Below are positions 11,661-23,938 of a stretch of DNA of 64,000 bases, one piece after another (position 1 is the stretch's first letter; every line of letters begins with the position of its first letter). The notes beneath the pieces were generated by a model, which searched no databases, was not told the origin of the DNA, and saw only the letters and a program-made list of their open reading frames with translations. Source of the DNA: Saccharum officinarum. Taxonomy: Eukaryota > Streptophyta > Magnoliopsida > Poales > Poaceae. Location: NCBI GenBank assembly GCA_020631735.1, contig CM036197.1, positions 46,051,880 to 46,115,879 on the forward strand, given 5' to 3'. A program made the position numbers and the translations under genes.

Positions 11661-12264
11661 ATACAGGGTATTCTATGTCCTCGAGCCCCTCTCTCCTCTA
11701 TTTTTTTTAGAAAATATATTAGCGCCGCTCAAAACAACCAGTAGCAGTTAAGATTAAAAAACAACCAGTATTAATTAAGGAAAACAGCAACTGAACTATT
11801 CCCTCTATCCTAGTCAGTAAGGGGCAAGGTGGTTTTTTTGCCAGCCTCCTTGTTTCATCACAAAATTGCTTGAATCGCTTATATTACAAGACAAAGGTAA
11901 GATGGTCAGAGAGTACATATAATAATTTGGATGAAAAGGCCGTGTCTTGTACAACTTGTCTCCCTCGCCCCTTCAGCATACCGAACCGAGACACCTCAGG
12001 CTTCCACAGTTCCACCCCAGAAAAACGCTTCCCTCGCTTAGTTTCCGGTTTATCCGCTGCTAGCTTCGAATCTGATAATAATTCATATACGGCTGCCAAA
12101 ATTAAACCAAGCACGCGACGACAAAGCTCTAGTATATATAGAAGAAGGCAGAAAAGCACAAACACGCGCAGTCTGCGTCGATCTGATGTGATCATCGCCA
12201 TTATCGATCGTCTGATGAGTACGTAAGGCCACCGATCGAATCCATCGACCCACAACCACGTACA
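11661..12264. promoter_or_regulatory. 5' region of MATH-BTB copy 2, with TATA box at 12133-12140
   Basis: TATATATA at 12133-12140 lies 125 bp before the ATG at 12265. The downstream stretch AAAGCACAAACACGCGCAGTC (12153-12173) matches AAAAGCACACGCGCAGTCTG near 34744, so the promoters of copies 2 and 3 are homologous. No other gene is seen here. Confidence 0.5.
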
Positions 12265-12437
12265 ATGGGCAAGCGCCGACTCGTCGAGACGACGTCCTCG
12301 AGGTCGAGGTGCGTGACGACTGACGACGAGCGTCCAAGCCGTCCACTGTTTCGAGATGCCGTGCTTCTCGCTGCTCCAAGGCATGGGCGCGGGCAGGTTC
12401 GTCAGCTCCAGGACCTTCCGTGCCGGCGGCTGTGACT

Positions 12438-13160
12438 GGGTGAAAAGTTCAGATCAGACGACACAATTCACATAATCATCAGAAAAATTTCATCCAAGAC
12501 AAAATTATGTGCAAAGTTGCATTCGTACCATACATGTAGAAGAGGTATTTATAGGGCCATAGTCTTCGTATTTTACACAAAATGACTTTTTTACCCTGAT
12601 CCTAATATTTACAACCATTCATCTATGTAAGGGCGAAGTAATCATTTTCTTCTAATTTAGTCTTTTTTTCGCGTTCAATCTTTTTTTCCTTCAATGAACT
12701 TGCTTTCTTCAAATTATCTCTTGCTTCTTGTCTACTTCTCTGTCCAGCGAAGTTGATTTTCTGACGACGAAGTCGACAGGCGGAGTTGAATTCTTGACGA
12801 CGAAGTCGATAGGCGAAGTTGAATGACAAAGTTGATAGGCGAAGTTGAATTCTTAGCGACGAAATCGATAGGCGAAGTTGAACAACAAAGTCGATAGGCA
12901 AAGTTAAATTCTTGACGACAAAGTCGATAGGCGAAGTTGAACGACAAAGTTGATAGGCGAAGTTGAATTCTTGGCGACGAAGTCGATAGGCGAAGTTGAA
13001 CGACAAAGTTGATAGGCGAAGTTGAATTCTTGACGACGAAGTCGAAATACATTCTTCGCTGTATTTTTTTCTGCAGGTGAATTTCATTAGAATATTTTTA
13101 TATCTTTCGTGCTCTAAAGTTTGGGCTTGAGTTTTTTTGGACGAAGTTAATTTCCCAATA
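12438..13160 (-). repeat. 3' LTR of the Tat element
   Basis: It is about 723 bp and closely matches 28985-29725 throughout. On the element's strand it would start TGTTGGG-like (now TATTGGG) and ends abruptly in CACCC, because the terminal bases next to the host sequence are missing. CCTATAAATACC (minus strand, near 12557-12546) is the LTR TATA box. A five-unit, 58-bp minisatellite occupies 12780-13060. Confidence 0.92.
12780..13060. repeat. 58-bp minisatellite inside the LTR
   Basis: The unit runs GAAGTTGAATTCTTGACGACG then AAGTCGATAGGCGAAGTTGAACGACAAAGTTGATAGGC in two halves. GTT(G/A)AATTCTT recurs at about 12787, 12845, 12903, 12962 and 13020, a 58-59 bp period. The equivalent array in the other LTR is at about 29335-29620. 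Long open frames here are products of the repeat, not genes. Confidence 0.9.
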
Positions 13161-13172
13161 GTAGCCCCTCGC
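13161..13172 (-). other. Polypurine tract of the Tat element
   Basis: GCGAGGGGCTAC on the minus strand directly abuts the 3' LTR start. It is the expected plus-strand primer and fixes the LTR boundary and transcription direction. Confidence 0.8.
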
Positions 13173-13324
13173 AAATGAAGGCCTACTCCAAAGGTCTGAA
13201 ATTTGTGAATTTTGAATTTTATACAGCGAAGTCACAAAAAACACCGTCCCGAACTTTGAAGTTGGCCGTTTATGACTGTTATGCTATGAACAGTATTTTT
13301 TAACGGTTATTTTTCGAAGCCGTC

Positions 13325-13332
13325 TATATATA
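13325..13332 (+). promoter_or_regulatory. Candidate TATA box for the antisense gene
   Basis: TATATATA on the plus strand, 210 bp before the ATG at 13543. A candidate 5'-UTR intron (GT at 13461, AG at 13541-13542) ends exactly at that ATG. This gives the antisense gene a normal-looking plant promoter and leader, separate from the LTR promoter. The call is an inference from motif and position. Confidence 0.45.
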
Positions 13333-13542
13333 TTGCGCTATGTTCCCTTCTTTAGGGTACACGATCGAAGATGGGGATGTGCCGCTGAAATTTTAAATTT
13401 CCGCGAAGTCGGTTTTCGTCAAAGTTATTTTATTCTTTCGTTTCTTCTTTTGTTGCGAAGGTAATTTTTCTGAGGTTAATGTTTTTTAGTTTATGTTTTG
13501 TACTTTCATATGCTTATTTGTGTTTGTATATATTGTATTCAG

Positions 13543-16500
13543 ATGTCAGACATGGAGAAGAATGCTTCTGAAAATTCGCTAGCTGAATCTGAGCATTCTG
13601 TTTCTGATGAAGATTTGTCTAATGTTTCTGCATCGGAGTCGGAGCTTGTTGGTGATGATACGAAGTCTCTGAACTTTAAAAAATCCTTTTTTGATGAATC
13701 TGAACTGCAGTGGATGGAAAAAATAGAATGCTTGAAAAAGCTGATGTTAGATTACCTCCGCAGAATGAGATAATTTCTAGGCAAGAACCTGATGAATGTG
13801 TTGTGTTTCGTGACTATTTTGCGGCTGGTTTTTGTATGCCATGTCAAGATTTTATTGAAGAAATTCTAAAAGTTTATAACATTGAGATGCATCATTTGAC
13901 TCCAAATGGTATAGTAAAAATCGCTCTTTTTATTTGGACAGTGAAATCTCAGAGAGGAAATCTGAATATTGGAGCTTTTTGTTCTATTCATGAGATGCAT
14001 ACACAATTTCAGAGTAAAATGGTTGATGGAAAAAGTGTCATCAAATATTTTGGATGTTGTAGTTTTAAGCCAGCTCGTGGTGCTAAACAGATAGCTCCTG
14101 CTTCAAAAAATAAGTGGGTTGAAAATTGGTATCACTATTGGTTTTATCATAAAGTTCCTTTGGTTGAAGAGAAGAATCAAGCTAACAGAGTTGTTAGAAG
14201 ATATCCTTTGGTTGCAAGGATGCACAAGAACAGTTTTGTCTGTAAACCTAAATTTCAAAGTTCAAGAAGTTCTAAATCTTGTGAGAAATTTTATAAGGTT
14301 GCTGCAAGTATGCAAATTTCTCGAGATCTTTGCGAAGAGTATATTGCTGCTCGGATTTGGCCTTTGAAGAAATGTTGGAGTTTTGTTCGATTTCATGAAA
14401 AGGTGGTCAGAGGGAAAACTTATATCTTTTCAGATAATGAAGTTTTTCGTCTAAAGAAGTATACCGAAGACAAAGAATTTGTTTCTGCTATTGAAATTAA
14501 AGCTGTTGAAATTCTTGGGAAATTTTTTGAAGAAAGAAAAAGATCTGATAGATAAAATCCTTGGTTCAGATTATAAGAGACTGAATAGAGTTTTTGATAT
14601 TGCTCAGATAGAATATGGTGAAATGCTAGCTCTTGCTTATGCTAGAAGTGCGAAGCCTAGTGTCGATAATGTTACTAGGAAAAAGAGGGGTGGGCCTCCG
14701 CTTATAAAAAAATTTCAAAGAAGAAAGCGAAGACTGCTGATTTTTCTGATTCTGAATTGTCAGAAAGTTTTGTTGATGAAGCTTTGAAGAAAATGTCTTG
14801 TGATGATGAGGTGAGAATGTTTAGTTTAGTTTTTAATTCTAGTGGGTTGACTCCTCCTATGACTCCACTTGATAATTATTTTTAGAATTTGATGGCCAAC
14901 ATTTCCTATGATGGTGTTGCTGAAGCTATCTTGACTTCGTCACAACAAAATATTGGCGAAAATATTGTTTCTGATCCAGTTAATCTGGTTTCTTCTCCGG
15001 TTACTGTGGCCGCAACTGTTGGTGGTTCACAAGAAGAAGGTGAGGTGTTGGCTTCGCAGGAGACTGCTGGGCCATCCTCTCAAAGATTTTCTGTTGAAAC
15101 TCCCCGGGATGAGCCAGGAAATTTTGGTGATGAGATTGAAGCTGTAATTCCGTCTGGAGGTGCTAATTTAGGTTGTGAAGTTTTAGAGAATGTTTTACGG
15201 GTAGAACAAGATGCTACCGTTGGTGGTGAAAAGGGTGCTTCTGAAGTTGTTGTGCCTGGTGCGAAGGCACAAAAAATTAAGGGTACCACAACTCTCGCCC
15301 TTGATTTTGATGAATCTGATGATGAAGTTTATGACGAGGAGGCTGAACATGACCGTGTTTCTCGTCTTTCTAAGTCTACTATCAATATGATTACTGGTGA
15401 GAGGGTGTCCTTTCAACTTGAAAAGGGTGTTTCTACAGGTGATTTTTTTACTTCGCGTATTTTTGTTTTGTTTGTCTTCTTGTAATTCTTGTTGTTTGTC
15501 TTCGCAGAGAAATTTTTCCCTGATTCTTCTTCTCAGAGAGAGGCAACTGTTGATATTGGAAAGATGAAAGAAGTTGCCCAGGAACCTGCGACTCCAGCTG
15601 AAGTTTTAGAAACAGTTCCTGATAGTGTAAATCTTGAAGCTTATAAACGTTGTATGAAATACTGCCAGGCTCAAGGTGTGAACTTAGATACTTTCAAATT
15701 TGTTGGGATTGGTTTGGAAAAACTTCGTATTATGCCGAAGAAACCAGAATTAAAGTTGTCAAAGTGCATTGATGATGCCTTCGCAGTTCCTGATGCGGAG
15801 GCCGAACTCGTTGGCAAATCTTCGCTTGAGTTGGCGGATGCCAGTGTTTCCATGATTTACAAGGTTCGATTATTTTGACTATTCATCTTCATTGCGTAAT
15901 TTTTTTTAGATTTGTTATTTCGATTTGTAATATATTTTTGACTTTGTATGTAGAATGCACTTTTGTAAAGGAGTTTGCGTAAGTCGATTGAAGATGATGC
16001 AAAAAATGCTGCACTTCGTGAAAAAAGTTTGGTTGAAGAGATTAATTCTCTGAAATCTCAACTTGCTGCTAAGGAAAAAGAAAGAATAGAAATAGTTGAA
16101 GCTCTTCATAATATGGAGTCTAGATGTATTTCTGTCGAAGCTAAACTTGAAACGAAGACTAAAGAATACAATAATTTGAAGAAAGATCTTGAGAAAGTTG
16201 TGAGAGAGAAGAATTATCTTGAGAAAAAATCTCTTGAAAAGGATCAAAATTTTCATAATAAGTACAATCGCTTGTGGAAACTTCGCAAAAATTGCTATGA
16301 TAAATTTGGTGCGAAGCCAGAAGATCCTTGTTGGGAGGTTGGAGAATTCGATCCGTTCTTTGCTTGGCTTTGTCGCCAATATGAAGATTTGCCTACTGTT
16401 TTACAGACTTCTGCTGATTTGAGCTGTATGTATTTAAGTCGTCCCATTTTTCACTTGATGAAGGAGGCTAATGATCCCTTGTATGAAAAACTGTATGATC

Positions 16501-17392
16501 AAAGTTACAGGTTTCCGTCAGTGGAATCTCTTAACCAAGTTTCTTCTCGTACTCAAATGCTTTGCAAGAAGTATTTTCATAAATACTGGAACCAAGGTGG
16601 AAGGGAGCATGCCTTCATGAAAGCCAAGCAAAAGATGAAAAAAATATGTTATCTATATGTGATTTTGATTCGTTGTTTTTTCCTTGTGTTTTTTCTTATC
16701 TTGTTGTTTTATTTTGTTTTGTAGCAGCTTGAAAAGAGAATTGCTTCTGATGTGGAGACAGAGAGGAGGCAAGAAAGAATTGAACAAGAGAGGGCGAGGG
16801 ACAATGATGCTCGTGATCATGTACTTTAGTTTGTTGTAGTTTAGATTTTAGCTTCGAGGGGTGAGGTTTTGAAAATCTTTTAACGTTTTTTTAAATGTTG
16901 AATTTTGGACAGGATGGAGTTATGGTTATACCCTTGTTAATGTGTAAAGATAACTTTGTTGCTGAGCCTTCTTTATGGTTGGAGTATGCTACTGAAGAAG
17001 CAAAATCTTCTTTTGATGTGTTTGTGAAACGTAAGCAAACATAAATTTTGTTGTTTGTGGTTTTTTTATATATATTTTTTCCTGATGTGATGTGCTTGTT
17101 TCTAGAATTTGAGAATGATTTCTCTGTTGCTGAAAATGAGAGATGTTTGTCTCGTGTTGTTGATTGCAGCAAATTTTCTCAGGTATTTATGCTTATGTTG
17201 TGATGTGGAGACATTTGTAAAGCAAATTTTCATGGCATTTTCCTTGTGTGTTTTCAGTCTTCGTGTTCAAGTGCTTCGCCGAGCTATATTTCCGAAGACT
17301 ATCTTAGTTCGGAGGTTGATCATGTTTTAGATAGAGTTGTTGAAGATTTAATTGATGAAGCAGCAGCTATTGTTGCTTCAGAAAATATTTGA
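13543..17392 (+). pseudogene. Spliced antisense gene of the Tat element (gypsy-type transposon ORF, coiled coil)
   Basis: The likely exons are 13543-15438, 15508-15863, 15954-about 16650, 16725-16820, 16913-17030, 17106-17182 and 17258-17392, joined by GT-AG introns (the donor of the third intron is unclear). Exon 1 opens with a serine- and glutamate-rich stretch. A conserved block at 13740-14555 follows, with GFCMPCQDFIEEILKVYNIE, LTPNGIVKIALFIW, KYFGCCSFKPARGAK and NWYHYWFYHKV. I recognise this as the plant 'putative gypsy type transposon' family seen in Tat elements. Acidic, low-complexity sequence comes next, then a long coiled coil (about 15975-16260) and a segment with DPCWEVGEFDPFFAWLCRQYED. 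Frame changes near 13740, 14540 and 14720 and an in-frame TAA at 15966 break it. The function of this family is not known. It is read opposite to gag-pol. Confidence 0.75.
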
Positions 17393-17489
17393 TATGTATA
17401 TTTTTTGACACAATAAATTGTTTTTATGTGTGTATTTGTGTAGACATTTTTATGTAATATGATTTATTAAGTGAAATGAATGATGTTCC

Positions 17490-18135
17490 CTTATTTTTTA
17501 GCGAAGGCGAAACACAGCTTTTTTATTTTTTATTAAGCGAAGGCAACGCATAGACTTTGTTGTTTTGTGAAGACATACTCTTAAGTGAAGGCAGTGTGTT
17601 GACTTCGTATTTGGTAAAGTCAGATTTTTCCTTGTTGAATCTGAAAACATTGTTCCCTTACTTTTAAATGAAGGCAATGCATAGGCTTCGTATTTTGTGA
17701 AATCAAATTTTTGCCTTAATAAATTTGAAAACACTGTCCCCTCACTTTTTAAGCGAAGGCGATGAATTGACTTCGTTATTTTCTGAAATCAAATTTCACT
17801 TAGGTAAATTTGAAAACACCGTCACCTCACTTTTTTAAGCGAAGGCGATGAATTGACTTCGTATTTTGTGAAATCAAATTTCACTTTAGGAAAATTTGAA
17901 AACACCGTCCCCTTACTTTTTAAGCGAAGGCGATGAATTGACTTCGTATTTTGTGAAATCAAATTTCACTTTAGGTAAATTTGAAAACACCGTCCCCTTA
18001 CTTTTTAAGCGAAGGCGATGAATTGACTTTGTATTTTGTGAAATCAAATTTCACTTTAGGTAAATTTGAAAACACTGTCCCCTTACTTTTTAAGTGAAGA
18101 CGATGAATTGACTCGTATTTTGTGAAATCAAATTT
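17490..18135. repeat. Minisatellite with ~85-bp unit in the Tat spacer
   Basis: Five or more copies of a unit containing CCGTCCCCTTACTTTTTAAGC, GAAGGCGATGAATTGACTTCG and AATCAAATTTCACTTTAGG follow head to tail. The copies at 17800-18080 are nearly identical; those at 17490-17720 are more diverged. It lies between the antisense gene and integrase. Confidence 0.9.
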
Positions 18136-18725
18136 TTACCTTAGTGTTGAAGTCAAAATTTATCTGACTTTATTTTTAAAGTTAAAATTTACCTCAGTAA
18201 ATTTGAAAATATTATTCGCTCTTCCTGACGAAGATAACATGCAGACTTCATTTTTGAAGTCAAAATTTACCTTTGTGAATTTGAAATATTATTCGCTCTT
18301 TCTGACGAAGATAACATGCAGACTTCTTTTTTGAAGTCAAAATTCACCTTAGTGAATTTGAAAATATTATTCGCTCTTTCTGGCGAAGATAACATGCAGA
18401 CTTCATTTTTTGAAGTCAAAATTCACCTTAGTGAATTTGAAATATTATTCGCTCTTTCTGGCGAAGATAACATGCAGACTTTATTTTTGAAGTCAAAATT
18501 CACCTTAGTGAATTTGAAATATTGTTCGCTCTTTCTGGCGAAGATAACATGCAAACTTCTTTTTTGAAGTCAAAATTCACCTTAGTGAATTTAAAATATT
18601 ATTCGCTCTTTTTGGCGAAGATAACATGCAGACTTTATTTTTGAAGTCAAAATTCACCTTAGTGAATTTGAAATATTGTTCGCTCTTTCTGGCGAAGATA
18701 ACAAGCAGACTTCATTTTTGAAGTC

Positions 18726-21700
18726 TGTCACACCCGGTTTTCCAAAGAACAAAACCAGGCTCGTCATATGTGTGCCCAGTAAGTCCACACATATGTCAGA
18801 ATGAAAAAAATATCAGAAACAATGTTATTATATAACGTATACATAGCTATATTAACACTTACATCAGAGTATCGCGGAACGGTAGCTAAGCTTCTGCTCG
18901 GGCTCCATTCTTCTCAGGACGGCTGACTGGGGGCTCCGTATGCCAAACACTTCTGAAAGATTTCTAAAACTTCACTACATCTTTATCCTTCTTCTAAGCA
19001 GCACCTTACTACATACTGGAGTGTGGGGAAATAGCAAGAGTGAGTCCATGTTGAACTCAACAAATATAACATGGGGTTCATGAGGCTCAAAAGGATAGAC
19101 ACTGGTTTACTGCATTTAGCTTTTAATCATCACAGTTTTATCATATGAGTAGCATCAGGTTTGCATTAATCCCACAATAAACATATGATCAATGTAAAGA
19201 TGAATAATGAATAAACAAACAAACAAAACAAACAAACAACAACATAGCCTTTTGTCCCAAGCAAGTTGGGGTAGGCAAAGATGAATAATGAATAGCAAAA
19301 ACATATTTATAGTCATTAGTGATCATCAATTCTGTAAGGGTCCAAGGCCACTCGTGACCGTGAGCACGGCTGATATACCAGTTTTACACTCTGCAGAGGT
19401 TGTACACTTTCACTGTGAGTCGTGATTTACCCTTTCGCCCGAGGTGATCAGCCTCTTGACCCACTACCAAGGAAGGTCGGCAGGGTTCACTATGAAATCT
19501 TTTAAAGATTCGTCTAACAAGTTAGGGCCGCTAGGTTTCCAAAGTCAGTCTGTGTGATTCTACAATGCAGGGATCCACAGTCTGCTCTACCCCATTTGCA
19601 CCACAAGGGTAACCTCTAACAAGCTAGAAAAGGTCCTCATACTGAGCTAAAGCCAGAGCCATTATAGCCCTCACAGTTGTACTGTAAGTCCCGGATGTTC
19701 GCTTACAGATGAGTCCTTATGGAGAGAAACAAGAGCACCAAAGTAATCCCCATGCTCTAGTCCCCTTTAAACAGTAATAAAAAGTCATCTTTTAATGTTT
19801 ATTGCATATTCCATTAGTCAAATTACATGATCATAGTTTATGTTAAGCACTAGCAATACTAATCCAGGCAATATAATAGGTATCAAGGAATAAGATCAAC
19901 ACTAAGTCATCCTTAACAAGGAATATATGTATAATGATATTATTTGCTTAATGTGAATAGGACAATAAGGATAATCCCATGCTATACTTGCCTTAGAACT
20001 CGCTTTATGCCCAAAGCAACTTGCTCTGAAAAACCTCAACTTAATCTTTTATTTGCAACTTCTGGCACTCAGCTTCTGGTCTTCATCTTCGGATCTTTGG
20101 CGCTCACGGATAACCTTTTCTTCTACTCGTAGATCATAGCAACCCAGCACACTAACAGACATACAAGCAAACAAATAGGTACAACTAAAAACAATACACC
20201 ACACAAGAGAAAACGACGTACTAAAAGAGAGCTACCGACTACGGTCACGAGAACACAAGAAACGTCGATAACGGAACTATCGTTAAAAAAAAGACTATCG
20301 GAATATTTATATTATAAAAAGAAACCACTACATGCTTGATTTATTTTAGCTAACAAGATCATGAAAAAGTAATTAGTTCAGATTAAACAAATCATATTTG
20401 GACCCAACACCGAATTGAAACTAACCAAAGTTTATATATTTTATAAATATTCCCACATAATATTTTATTAAGCAAGTTATGCTTTTATATTTGTAAAAGA
20501 AATAATTTTGTGAGAGCATCCTAACGCACGTCAAAGTGCTAGACTAAGCAATTTACAAATTAAAAATATGTTTATGTTAGTAGCTAATTATTTTAACATT
20601 TATTTACATATACAAAATCGAAATGTACCTCCATGTTGTTTCTAGATTGAAAATTGGTTACGTACCCATTAATCGAATTAATATTTAACAATGAACATAA
20701 GAAGTGATGTAGCGGCTATCGGGAGTTTTATGTATTACAATAGAAAAGAAAAGGCTACATGCTTAATTCATTTTAATTGAGCAAACCATGTCAAAGTTAT
20801 TAATATTAGATTGGTCAAAACATAATTTAATTCAAAAGTCGGGTTGAAGCTACTTATATTTTATTTATAATAAGTAATGTCATAAAATTTAATCAAGTTA
20901 AACTTTAACCTTGCATAAAAAGACATGTGAGAGCACCTAAACAAGTTCATCCTATGCAACGGGTTTGAACTAAGCAAATTATAATTTAGGAACATGTTTA
21001 TACTAGCAATTAATCATATTAATGTTTATGTATAAAATATCGGAGTATAAAACATATATTGATTTTAATTATAAAACTAGTTGCACGTATATTAATTAAT
21101 ATTTAACTTACAAAATTTAGAGATGTGAGACATGTTAAAAGTTCCTATTAACATGTAACTGATAGTCGGCACAGCTGTACCACAACCAAAACGGATCTAA
21201 ACTTAGATCGCTTCTAGTTGGAAAACTATTAAATAAATATTAATCTAATTAGCATTCAAGTTAATAAATTCGTGGTCAAGTGTCATGAAAAACATTGATA
21301 CTAGCTAAATTATAATCATAAACACACATGTTAACATGAATTAAATTAAAATTTATTTATGAAACCGTGGGTATATAGTCTAAATTGCTTTTAATTATAA
21401 AGCTAGTACAAACATATTAATCAATATAATATTTAGCGATATATAGAAAAACATATGACATGAAAAACATCAACACTAACACGCGTACAATGTTATCGCG
21501 ATTCTAACCCAACCAAAAACGGGTAGAAACGAAGCTAAAAAGGAAAATCGACAGGTGTCTATAGGAAAGGATGCATGTACTGGCGGCTAACTGACACCAA
21601 AAGAATTTAATATACACTCGTGTGGGAGATAAAGAAAACAGTAAAGATTGATTAATCCATGTGCTAATTCATGATTGCTAGAGTAGATAATAATATATAG

Positions 21701-22974
21701 AGCATACAAGATAGATGATTAGAAGAGCTTGATATATACAAAGGTGTACCAGGTGGACATGCTGTTCACTAGTCCTACCTGCCAAGCTCGTATACAGGCA
21801 TGCACGGTGACCTTGGCCTTTGCTAGTTTGCTTGGTCGCTGGAAGACGGAGAAAGGTCGCATACGACGCTGCTCTAGTCGCCGACAAGATGCAGTTCGGC
21901 AAGAACGGTAGCTGCGCGATGGTCAGCTGCAGCGAGTGCAAATTGAAAGATGTTCAACGTGAAAACTGGAATTAACAGGGCATCAAGATATAGAAATTAT
22001 GGAGTTGCTCACCCAAGATATATATGTGACAGGGATGACGACGAACCGGTAGACGGTGGCAAGAGAAGGAGGAGAAAAATATAATTTACTACACGAGAGA
22101 TTTCCCAAACTAGGGGCTCCTCTACGGTAGTTTTGGTGTGCTTTTACCAAGGGATAGGTACGTATATATAGGGAGGAAAACTCTCCACCTCCATATCAAC
22201 TAGCGATATGGTGCTAATTGACGTTGCACCATCCACCTTTACTAATAGGCCTAATTAATTATTAAAGTCCATTAGTAAATAAAGACATGGGCCTTTGGGC
22301 ATGAGGAAATCTGAGATATTTTATTATTTTCGGAATTAATTAATTTCATAGATAAAATAATTCTAGAAAAGTCCAGAATTATTATTTAAGCCACGAAAAA
22401 TACTCCGAAAGCTCCGAAAATTTGGAGAAAATTCTCAGAGATATTATGGAACATAAGGAACCAAAATAAAGTATTTGGACCTCATGAAAAGATATTTTGG
22501 AGCATCTAAAAATTAGATAACGCTCGTAGAAAAGCGTGAACTAGCTTCAGAAAAAGCCAGAACAATTCTCGAAGAGTTCACTGAGATTGATTGACACATG
22601 AGGAACTGATAGGAATAATTTGCGTGATAAAGAAAAGATTTTAGGAAACTCCCAATGAGAACTTAAGATGAGAAACTAGAAATATTGATTGCAGAAAAAG
22701 ATAAAGACGTGCTGGAGAAGAAAGATCGATCCACTAAACGCATTTTTAAAGACTTTGTTCGCTCTTAACACACAAGAGTTAACAAGCAAACATCACATCA
22801 AACAATAGCCCGTCAAATTAGTTTAGAAAAATTTAAAGAGTCTTATTATTTTTTTTATAACTAACTGATGCTATCATAAACTAAATTTAGGAAATTTTAT
22901 CCAAATATTAAAATATTTATTTTATTTAGTATTTCCTATGCACAACCTAAAATTGAAAATTTTGGGGTGTGACA
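18726..22974 (-). mobile_element. Solo gypsy LTR (4249 bp) nested in the Tat spacer
   Basis: It begins TGTCACACCCGG and ends GGGGTGTGACA, and is flanked by an identical 5-bp repeat AAGTC (18721-18725 and 22975-22979). No gag or pol is present and no internal LTR boundary is visible. It is therefore read as one long LTR left by recombination, placed on the minus strand by the TGTCACACCCC start style of grass gypsy LTRs. The interior is AT-rich with no gene. Confidence 0.8.
19214..19276 (-). mobile_element. 63-bp 5'-truncated retroposon with 18-bp target duplication
   Basis: On the minus strand it reads GCCTACCCCAACTTGCTTGGG, then ACAAAAGGCTATG and a TTG/TTTG-rich tail. This is the 3' end shared by plant RTE-type LINEs and TS-type SINEs. 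It is bounded by AAAGATGAATAATGAATA at 19196-19213 and again at 19277-19294. The long exact duplication proves insertion by target-primed reverse transcription. Confidence 0.85.
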
Positions 22975-23938
22975 AAGTCAAAATTCATCTTAGTGAATTT
23001 GAAAATATTATTCGCTCTTTCTGACGAAGATAACATGCAGACTTTATTTTTGAAGTCAAAATTTACCTTAGTGAATTTGAAAATATTATTCGCTATTTCT
23101 AGCGAAGATAACATACGGACTTCATTTTTGAAGTCAAAATTCACCTTAGTGAATATGAAATATTGTTCGTTTTTTCTGGCGAAGATAACATGCAGACTTT
23201 ATTTTTGAAGTCAAAATTCACCTTAGTGAATATATTTTATGATTCTTTTGATAGATTAGCATCGTTTTTTTGCTTGTTCGAATAATGATGCTACCTAATT
23301 TTGGTGTTTTGCCGATTCATGAGTACATTTAAAGTATACTCTTCGGCCGTTGATAAGATTGTTTTTAGAGAAATTAGCTTTCTCATTTATACTTTGATGA
23401 GAATTTACAATGGAGACTGTCTCGTTAAAAAACCACTCACCCTGCGAAGGGTTCCCCTTGAGTGGAAAAAAAAGTGCAGCTCGTTTACATTTGAATTCAA
23501 ATTTTCAGAATGTAAAAGCTAATCTATTTTGTACAAAGATGAAAATAAATTCTAGGGATAGTATCTTCGTAAGTCTTGAATATTGAATGTGTGATCAATT
23601 TCCTTTCCACTCATGTCTGCTAGGTGAAATGCTCCTGGCTTGTTGGTTCTTATGATGAGAAACGGTCCTTCCTATTTTTGCTGAAATTTTTCGACTGTGT
23701 CTTCATTTCTTTTTTTTCAAGACAAAGTCTCTTGGTGATAATTGTCTTGGTTTGACTTTCTTATTGTACCAACTTTCTGTTTTCTTTTGATATTTCTCAA
23801 GATTCTGAATCGCCTTCATTCTTTCTTCCTCTAATAAATCTTTGCTTGTCATTTGTTGGTCTTCATGTATTATTTCAATATTTGTTTTTGGTCCTTAAAA
23901 TTATATCTTCATAAAGTAATTTGAAAGGGGTGAAGTTT

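Larger units (their letters stand above)
18200..23230. repeat. Minisatellite with ~78-bp unit, interrupted by a solo LTR
   Basis: The unit holds TATTATTCGCTCTTTCTGGCG, AAGATAACATGCAGACTTC and TTTTGAAGTCAAAATTCACC. Copies run 18200-18725 and resume at 22975-23230 after the insertion at 18726-22974. GAAGTC is common to this array, the ~85-bp array and the LTR minisatellite. Confidence 0.9.

Noticed and set aside
12430..12445. Target duplication at the left edge of the Tat element
   Set aside because: The right flank begins ATCAGGG, but the left flank ends GACTGG directly joined to GTGAAAAG; the terminal LTR bases and duplicate are missing, so no duplication can be claimed.
12780..13060. CRISPR-like array
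   Set aside because: Units are directly contiguous without unique spacers, and the sequence is a plant LTR.
12623..13174. Open frame of 183 codons on the minus strand (and its twin near 29251-29715)
   Set aside because: It is built from the 58-bp LTR minisatellite; periodic LSTLSFNFAYRLRRQ-type repeats show a repeat artefact.
18122..18567. Open frames with repeated VNLKILFALSGEDNMQT phrases
   Set aside because: They are translations of the ~78-bp minisatellite unit.
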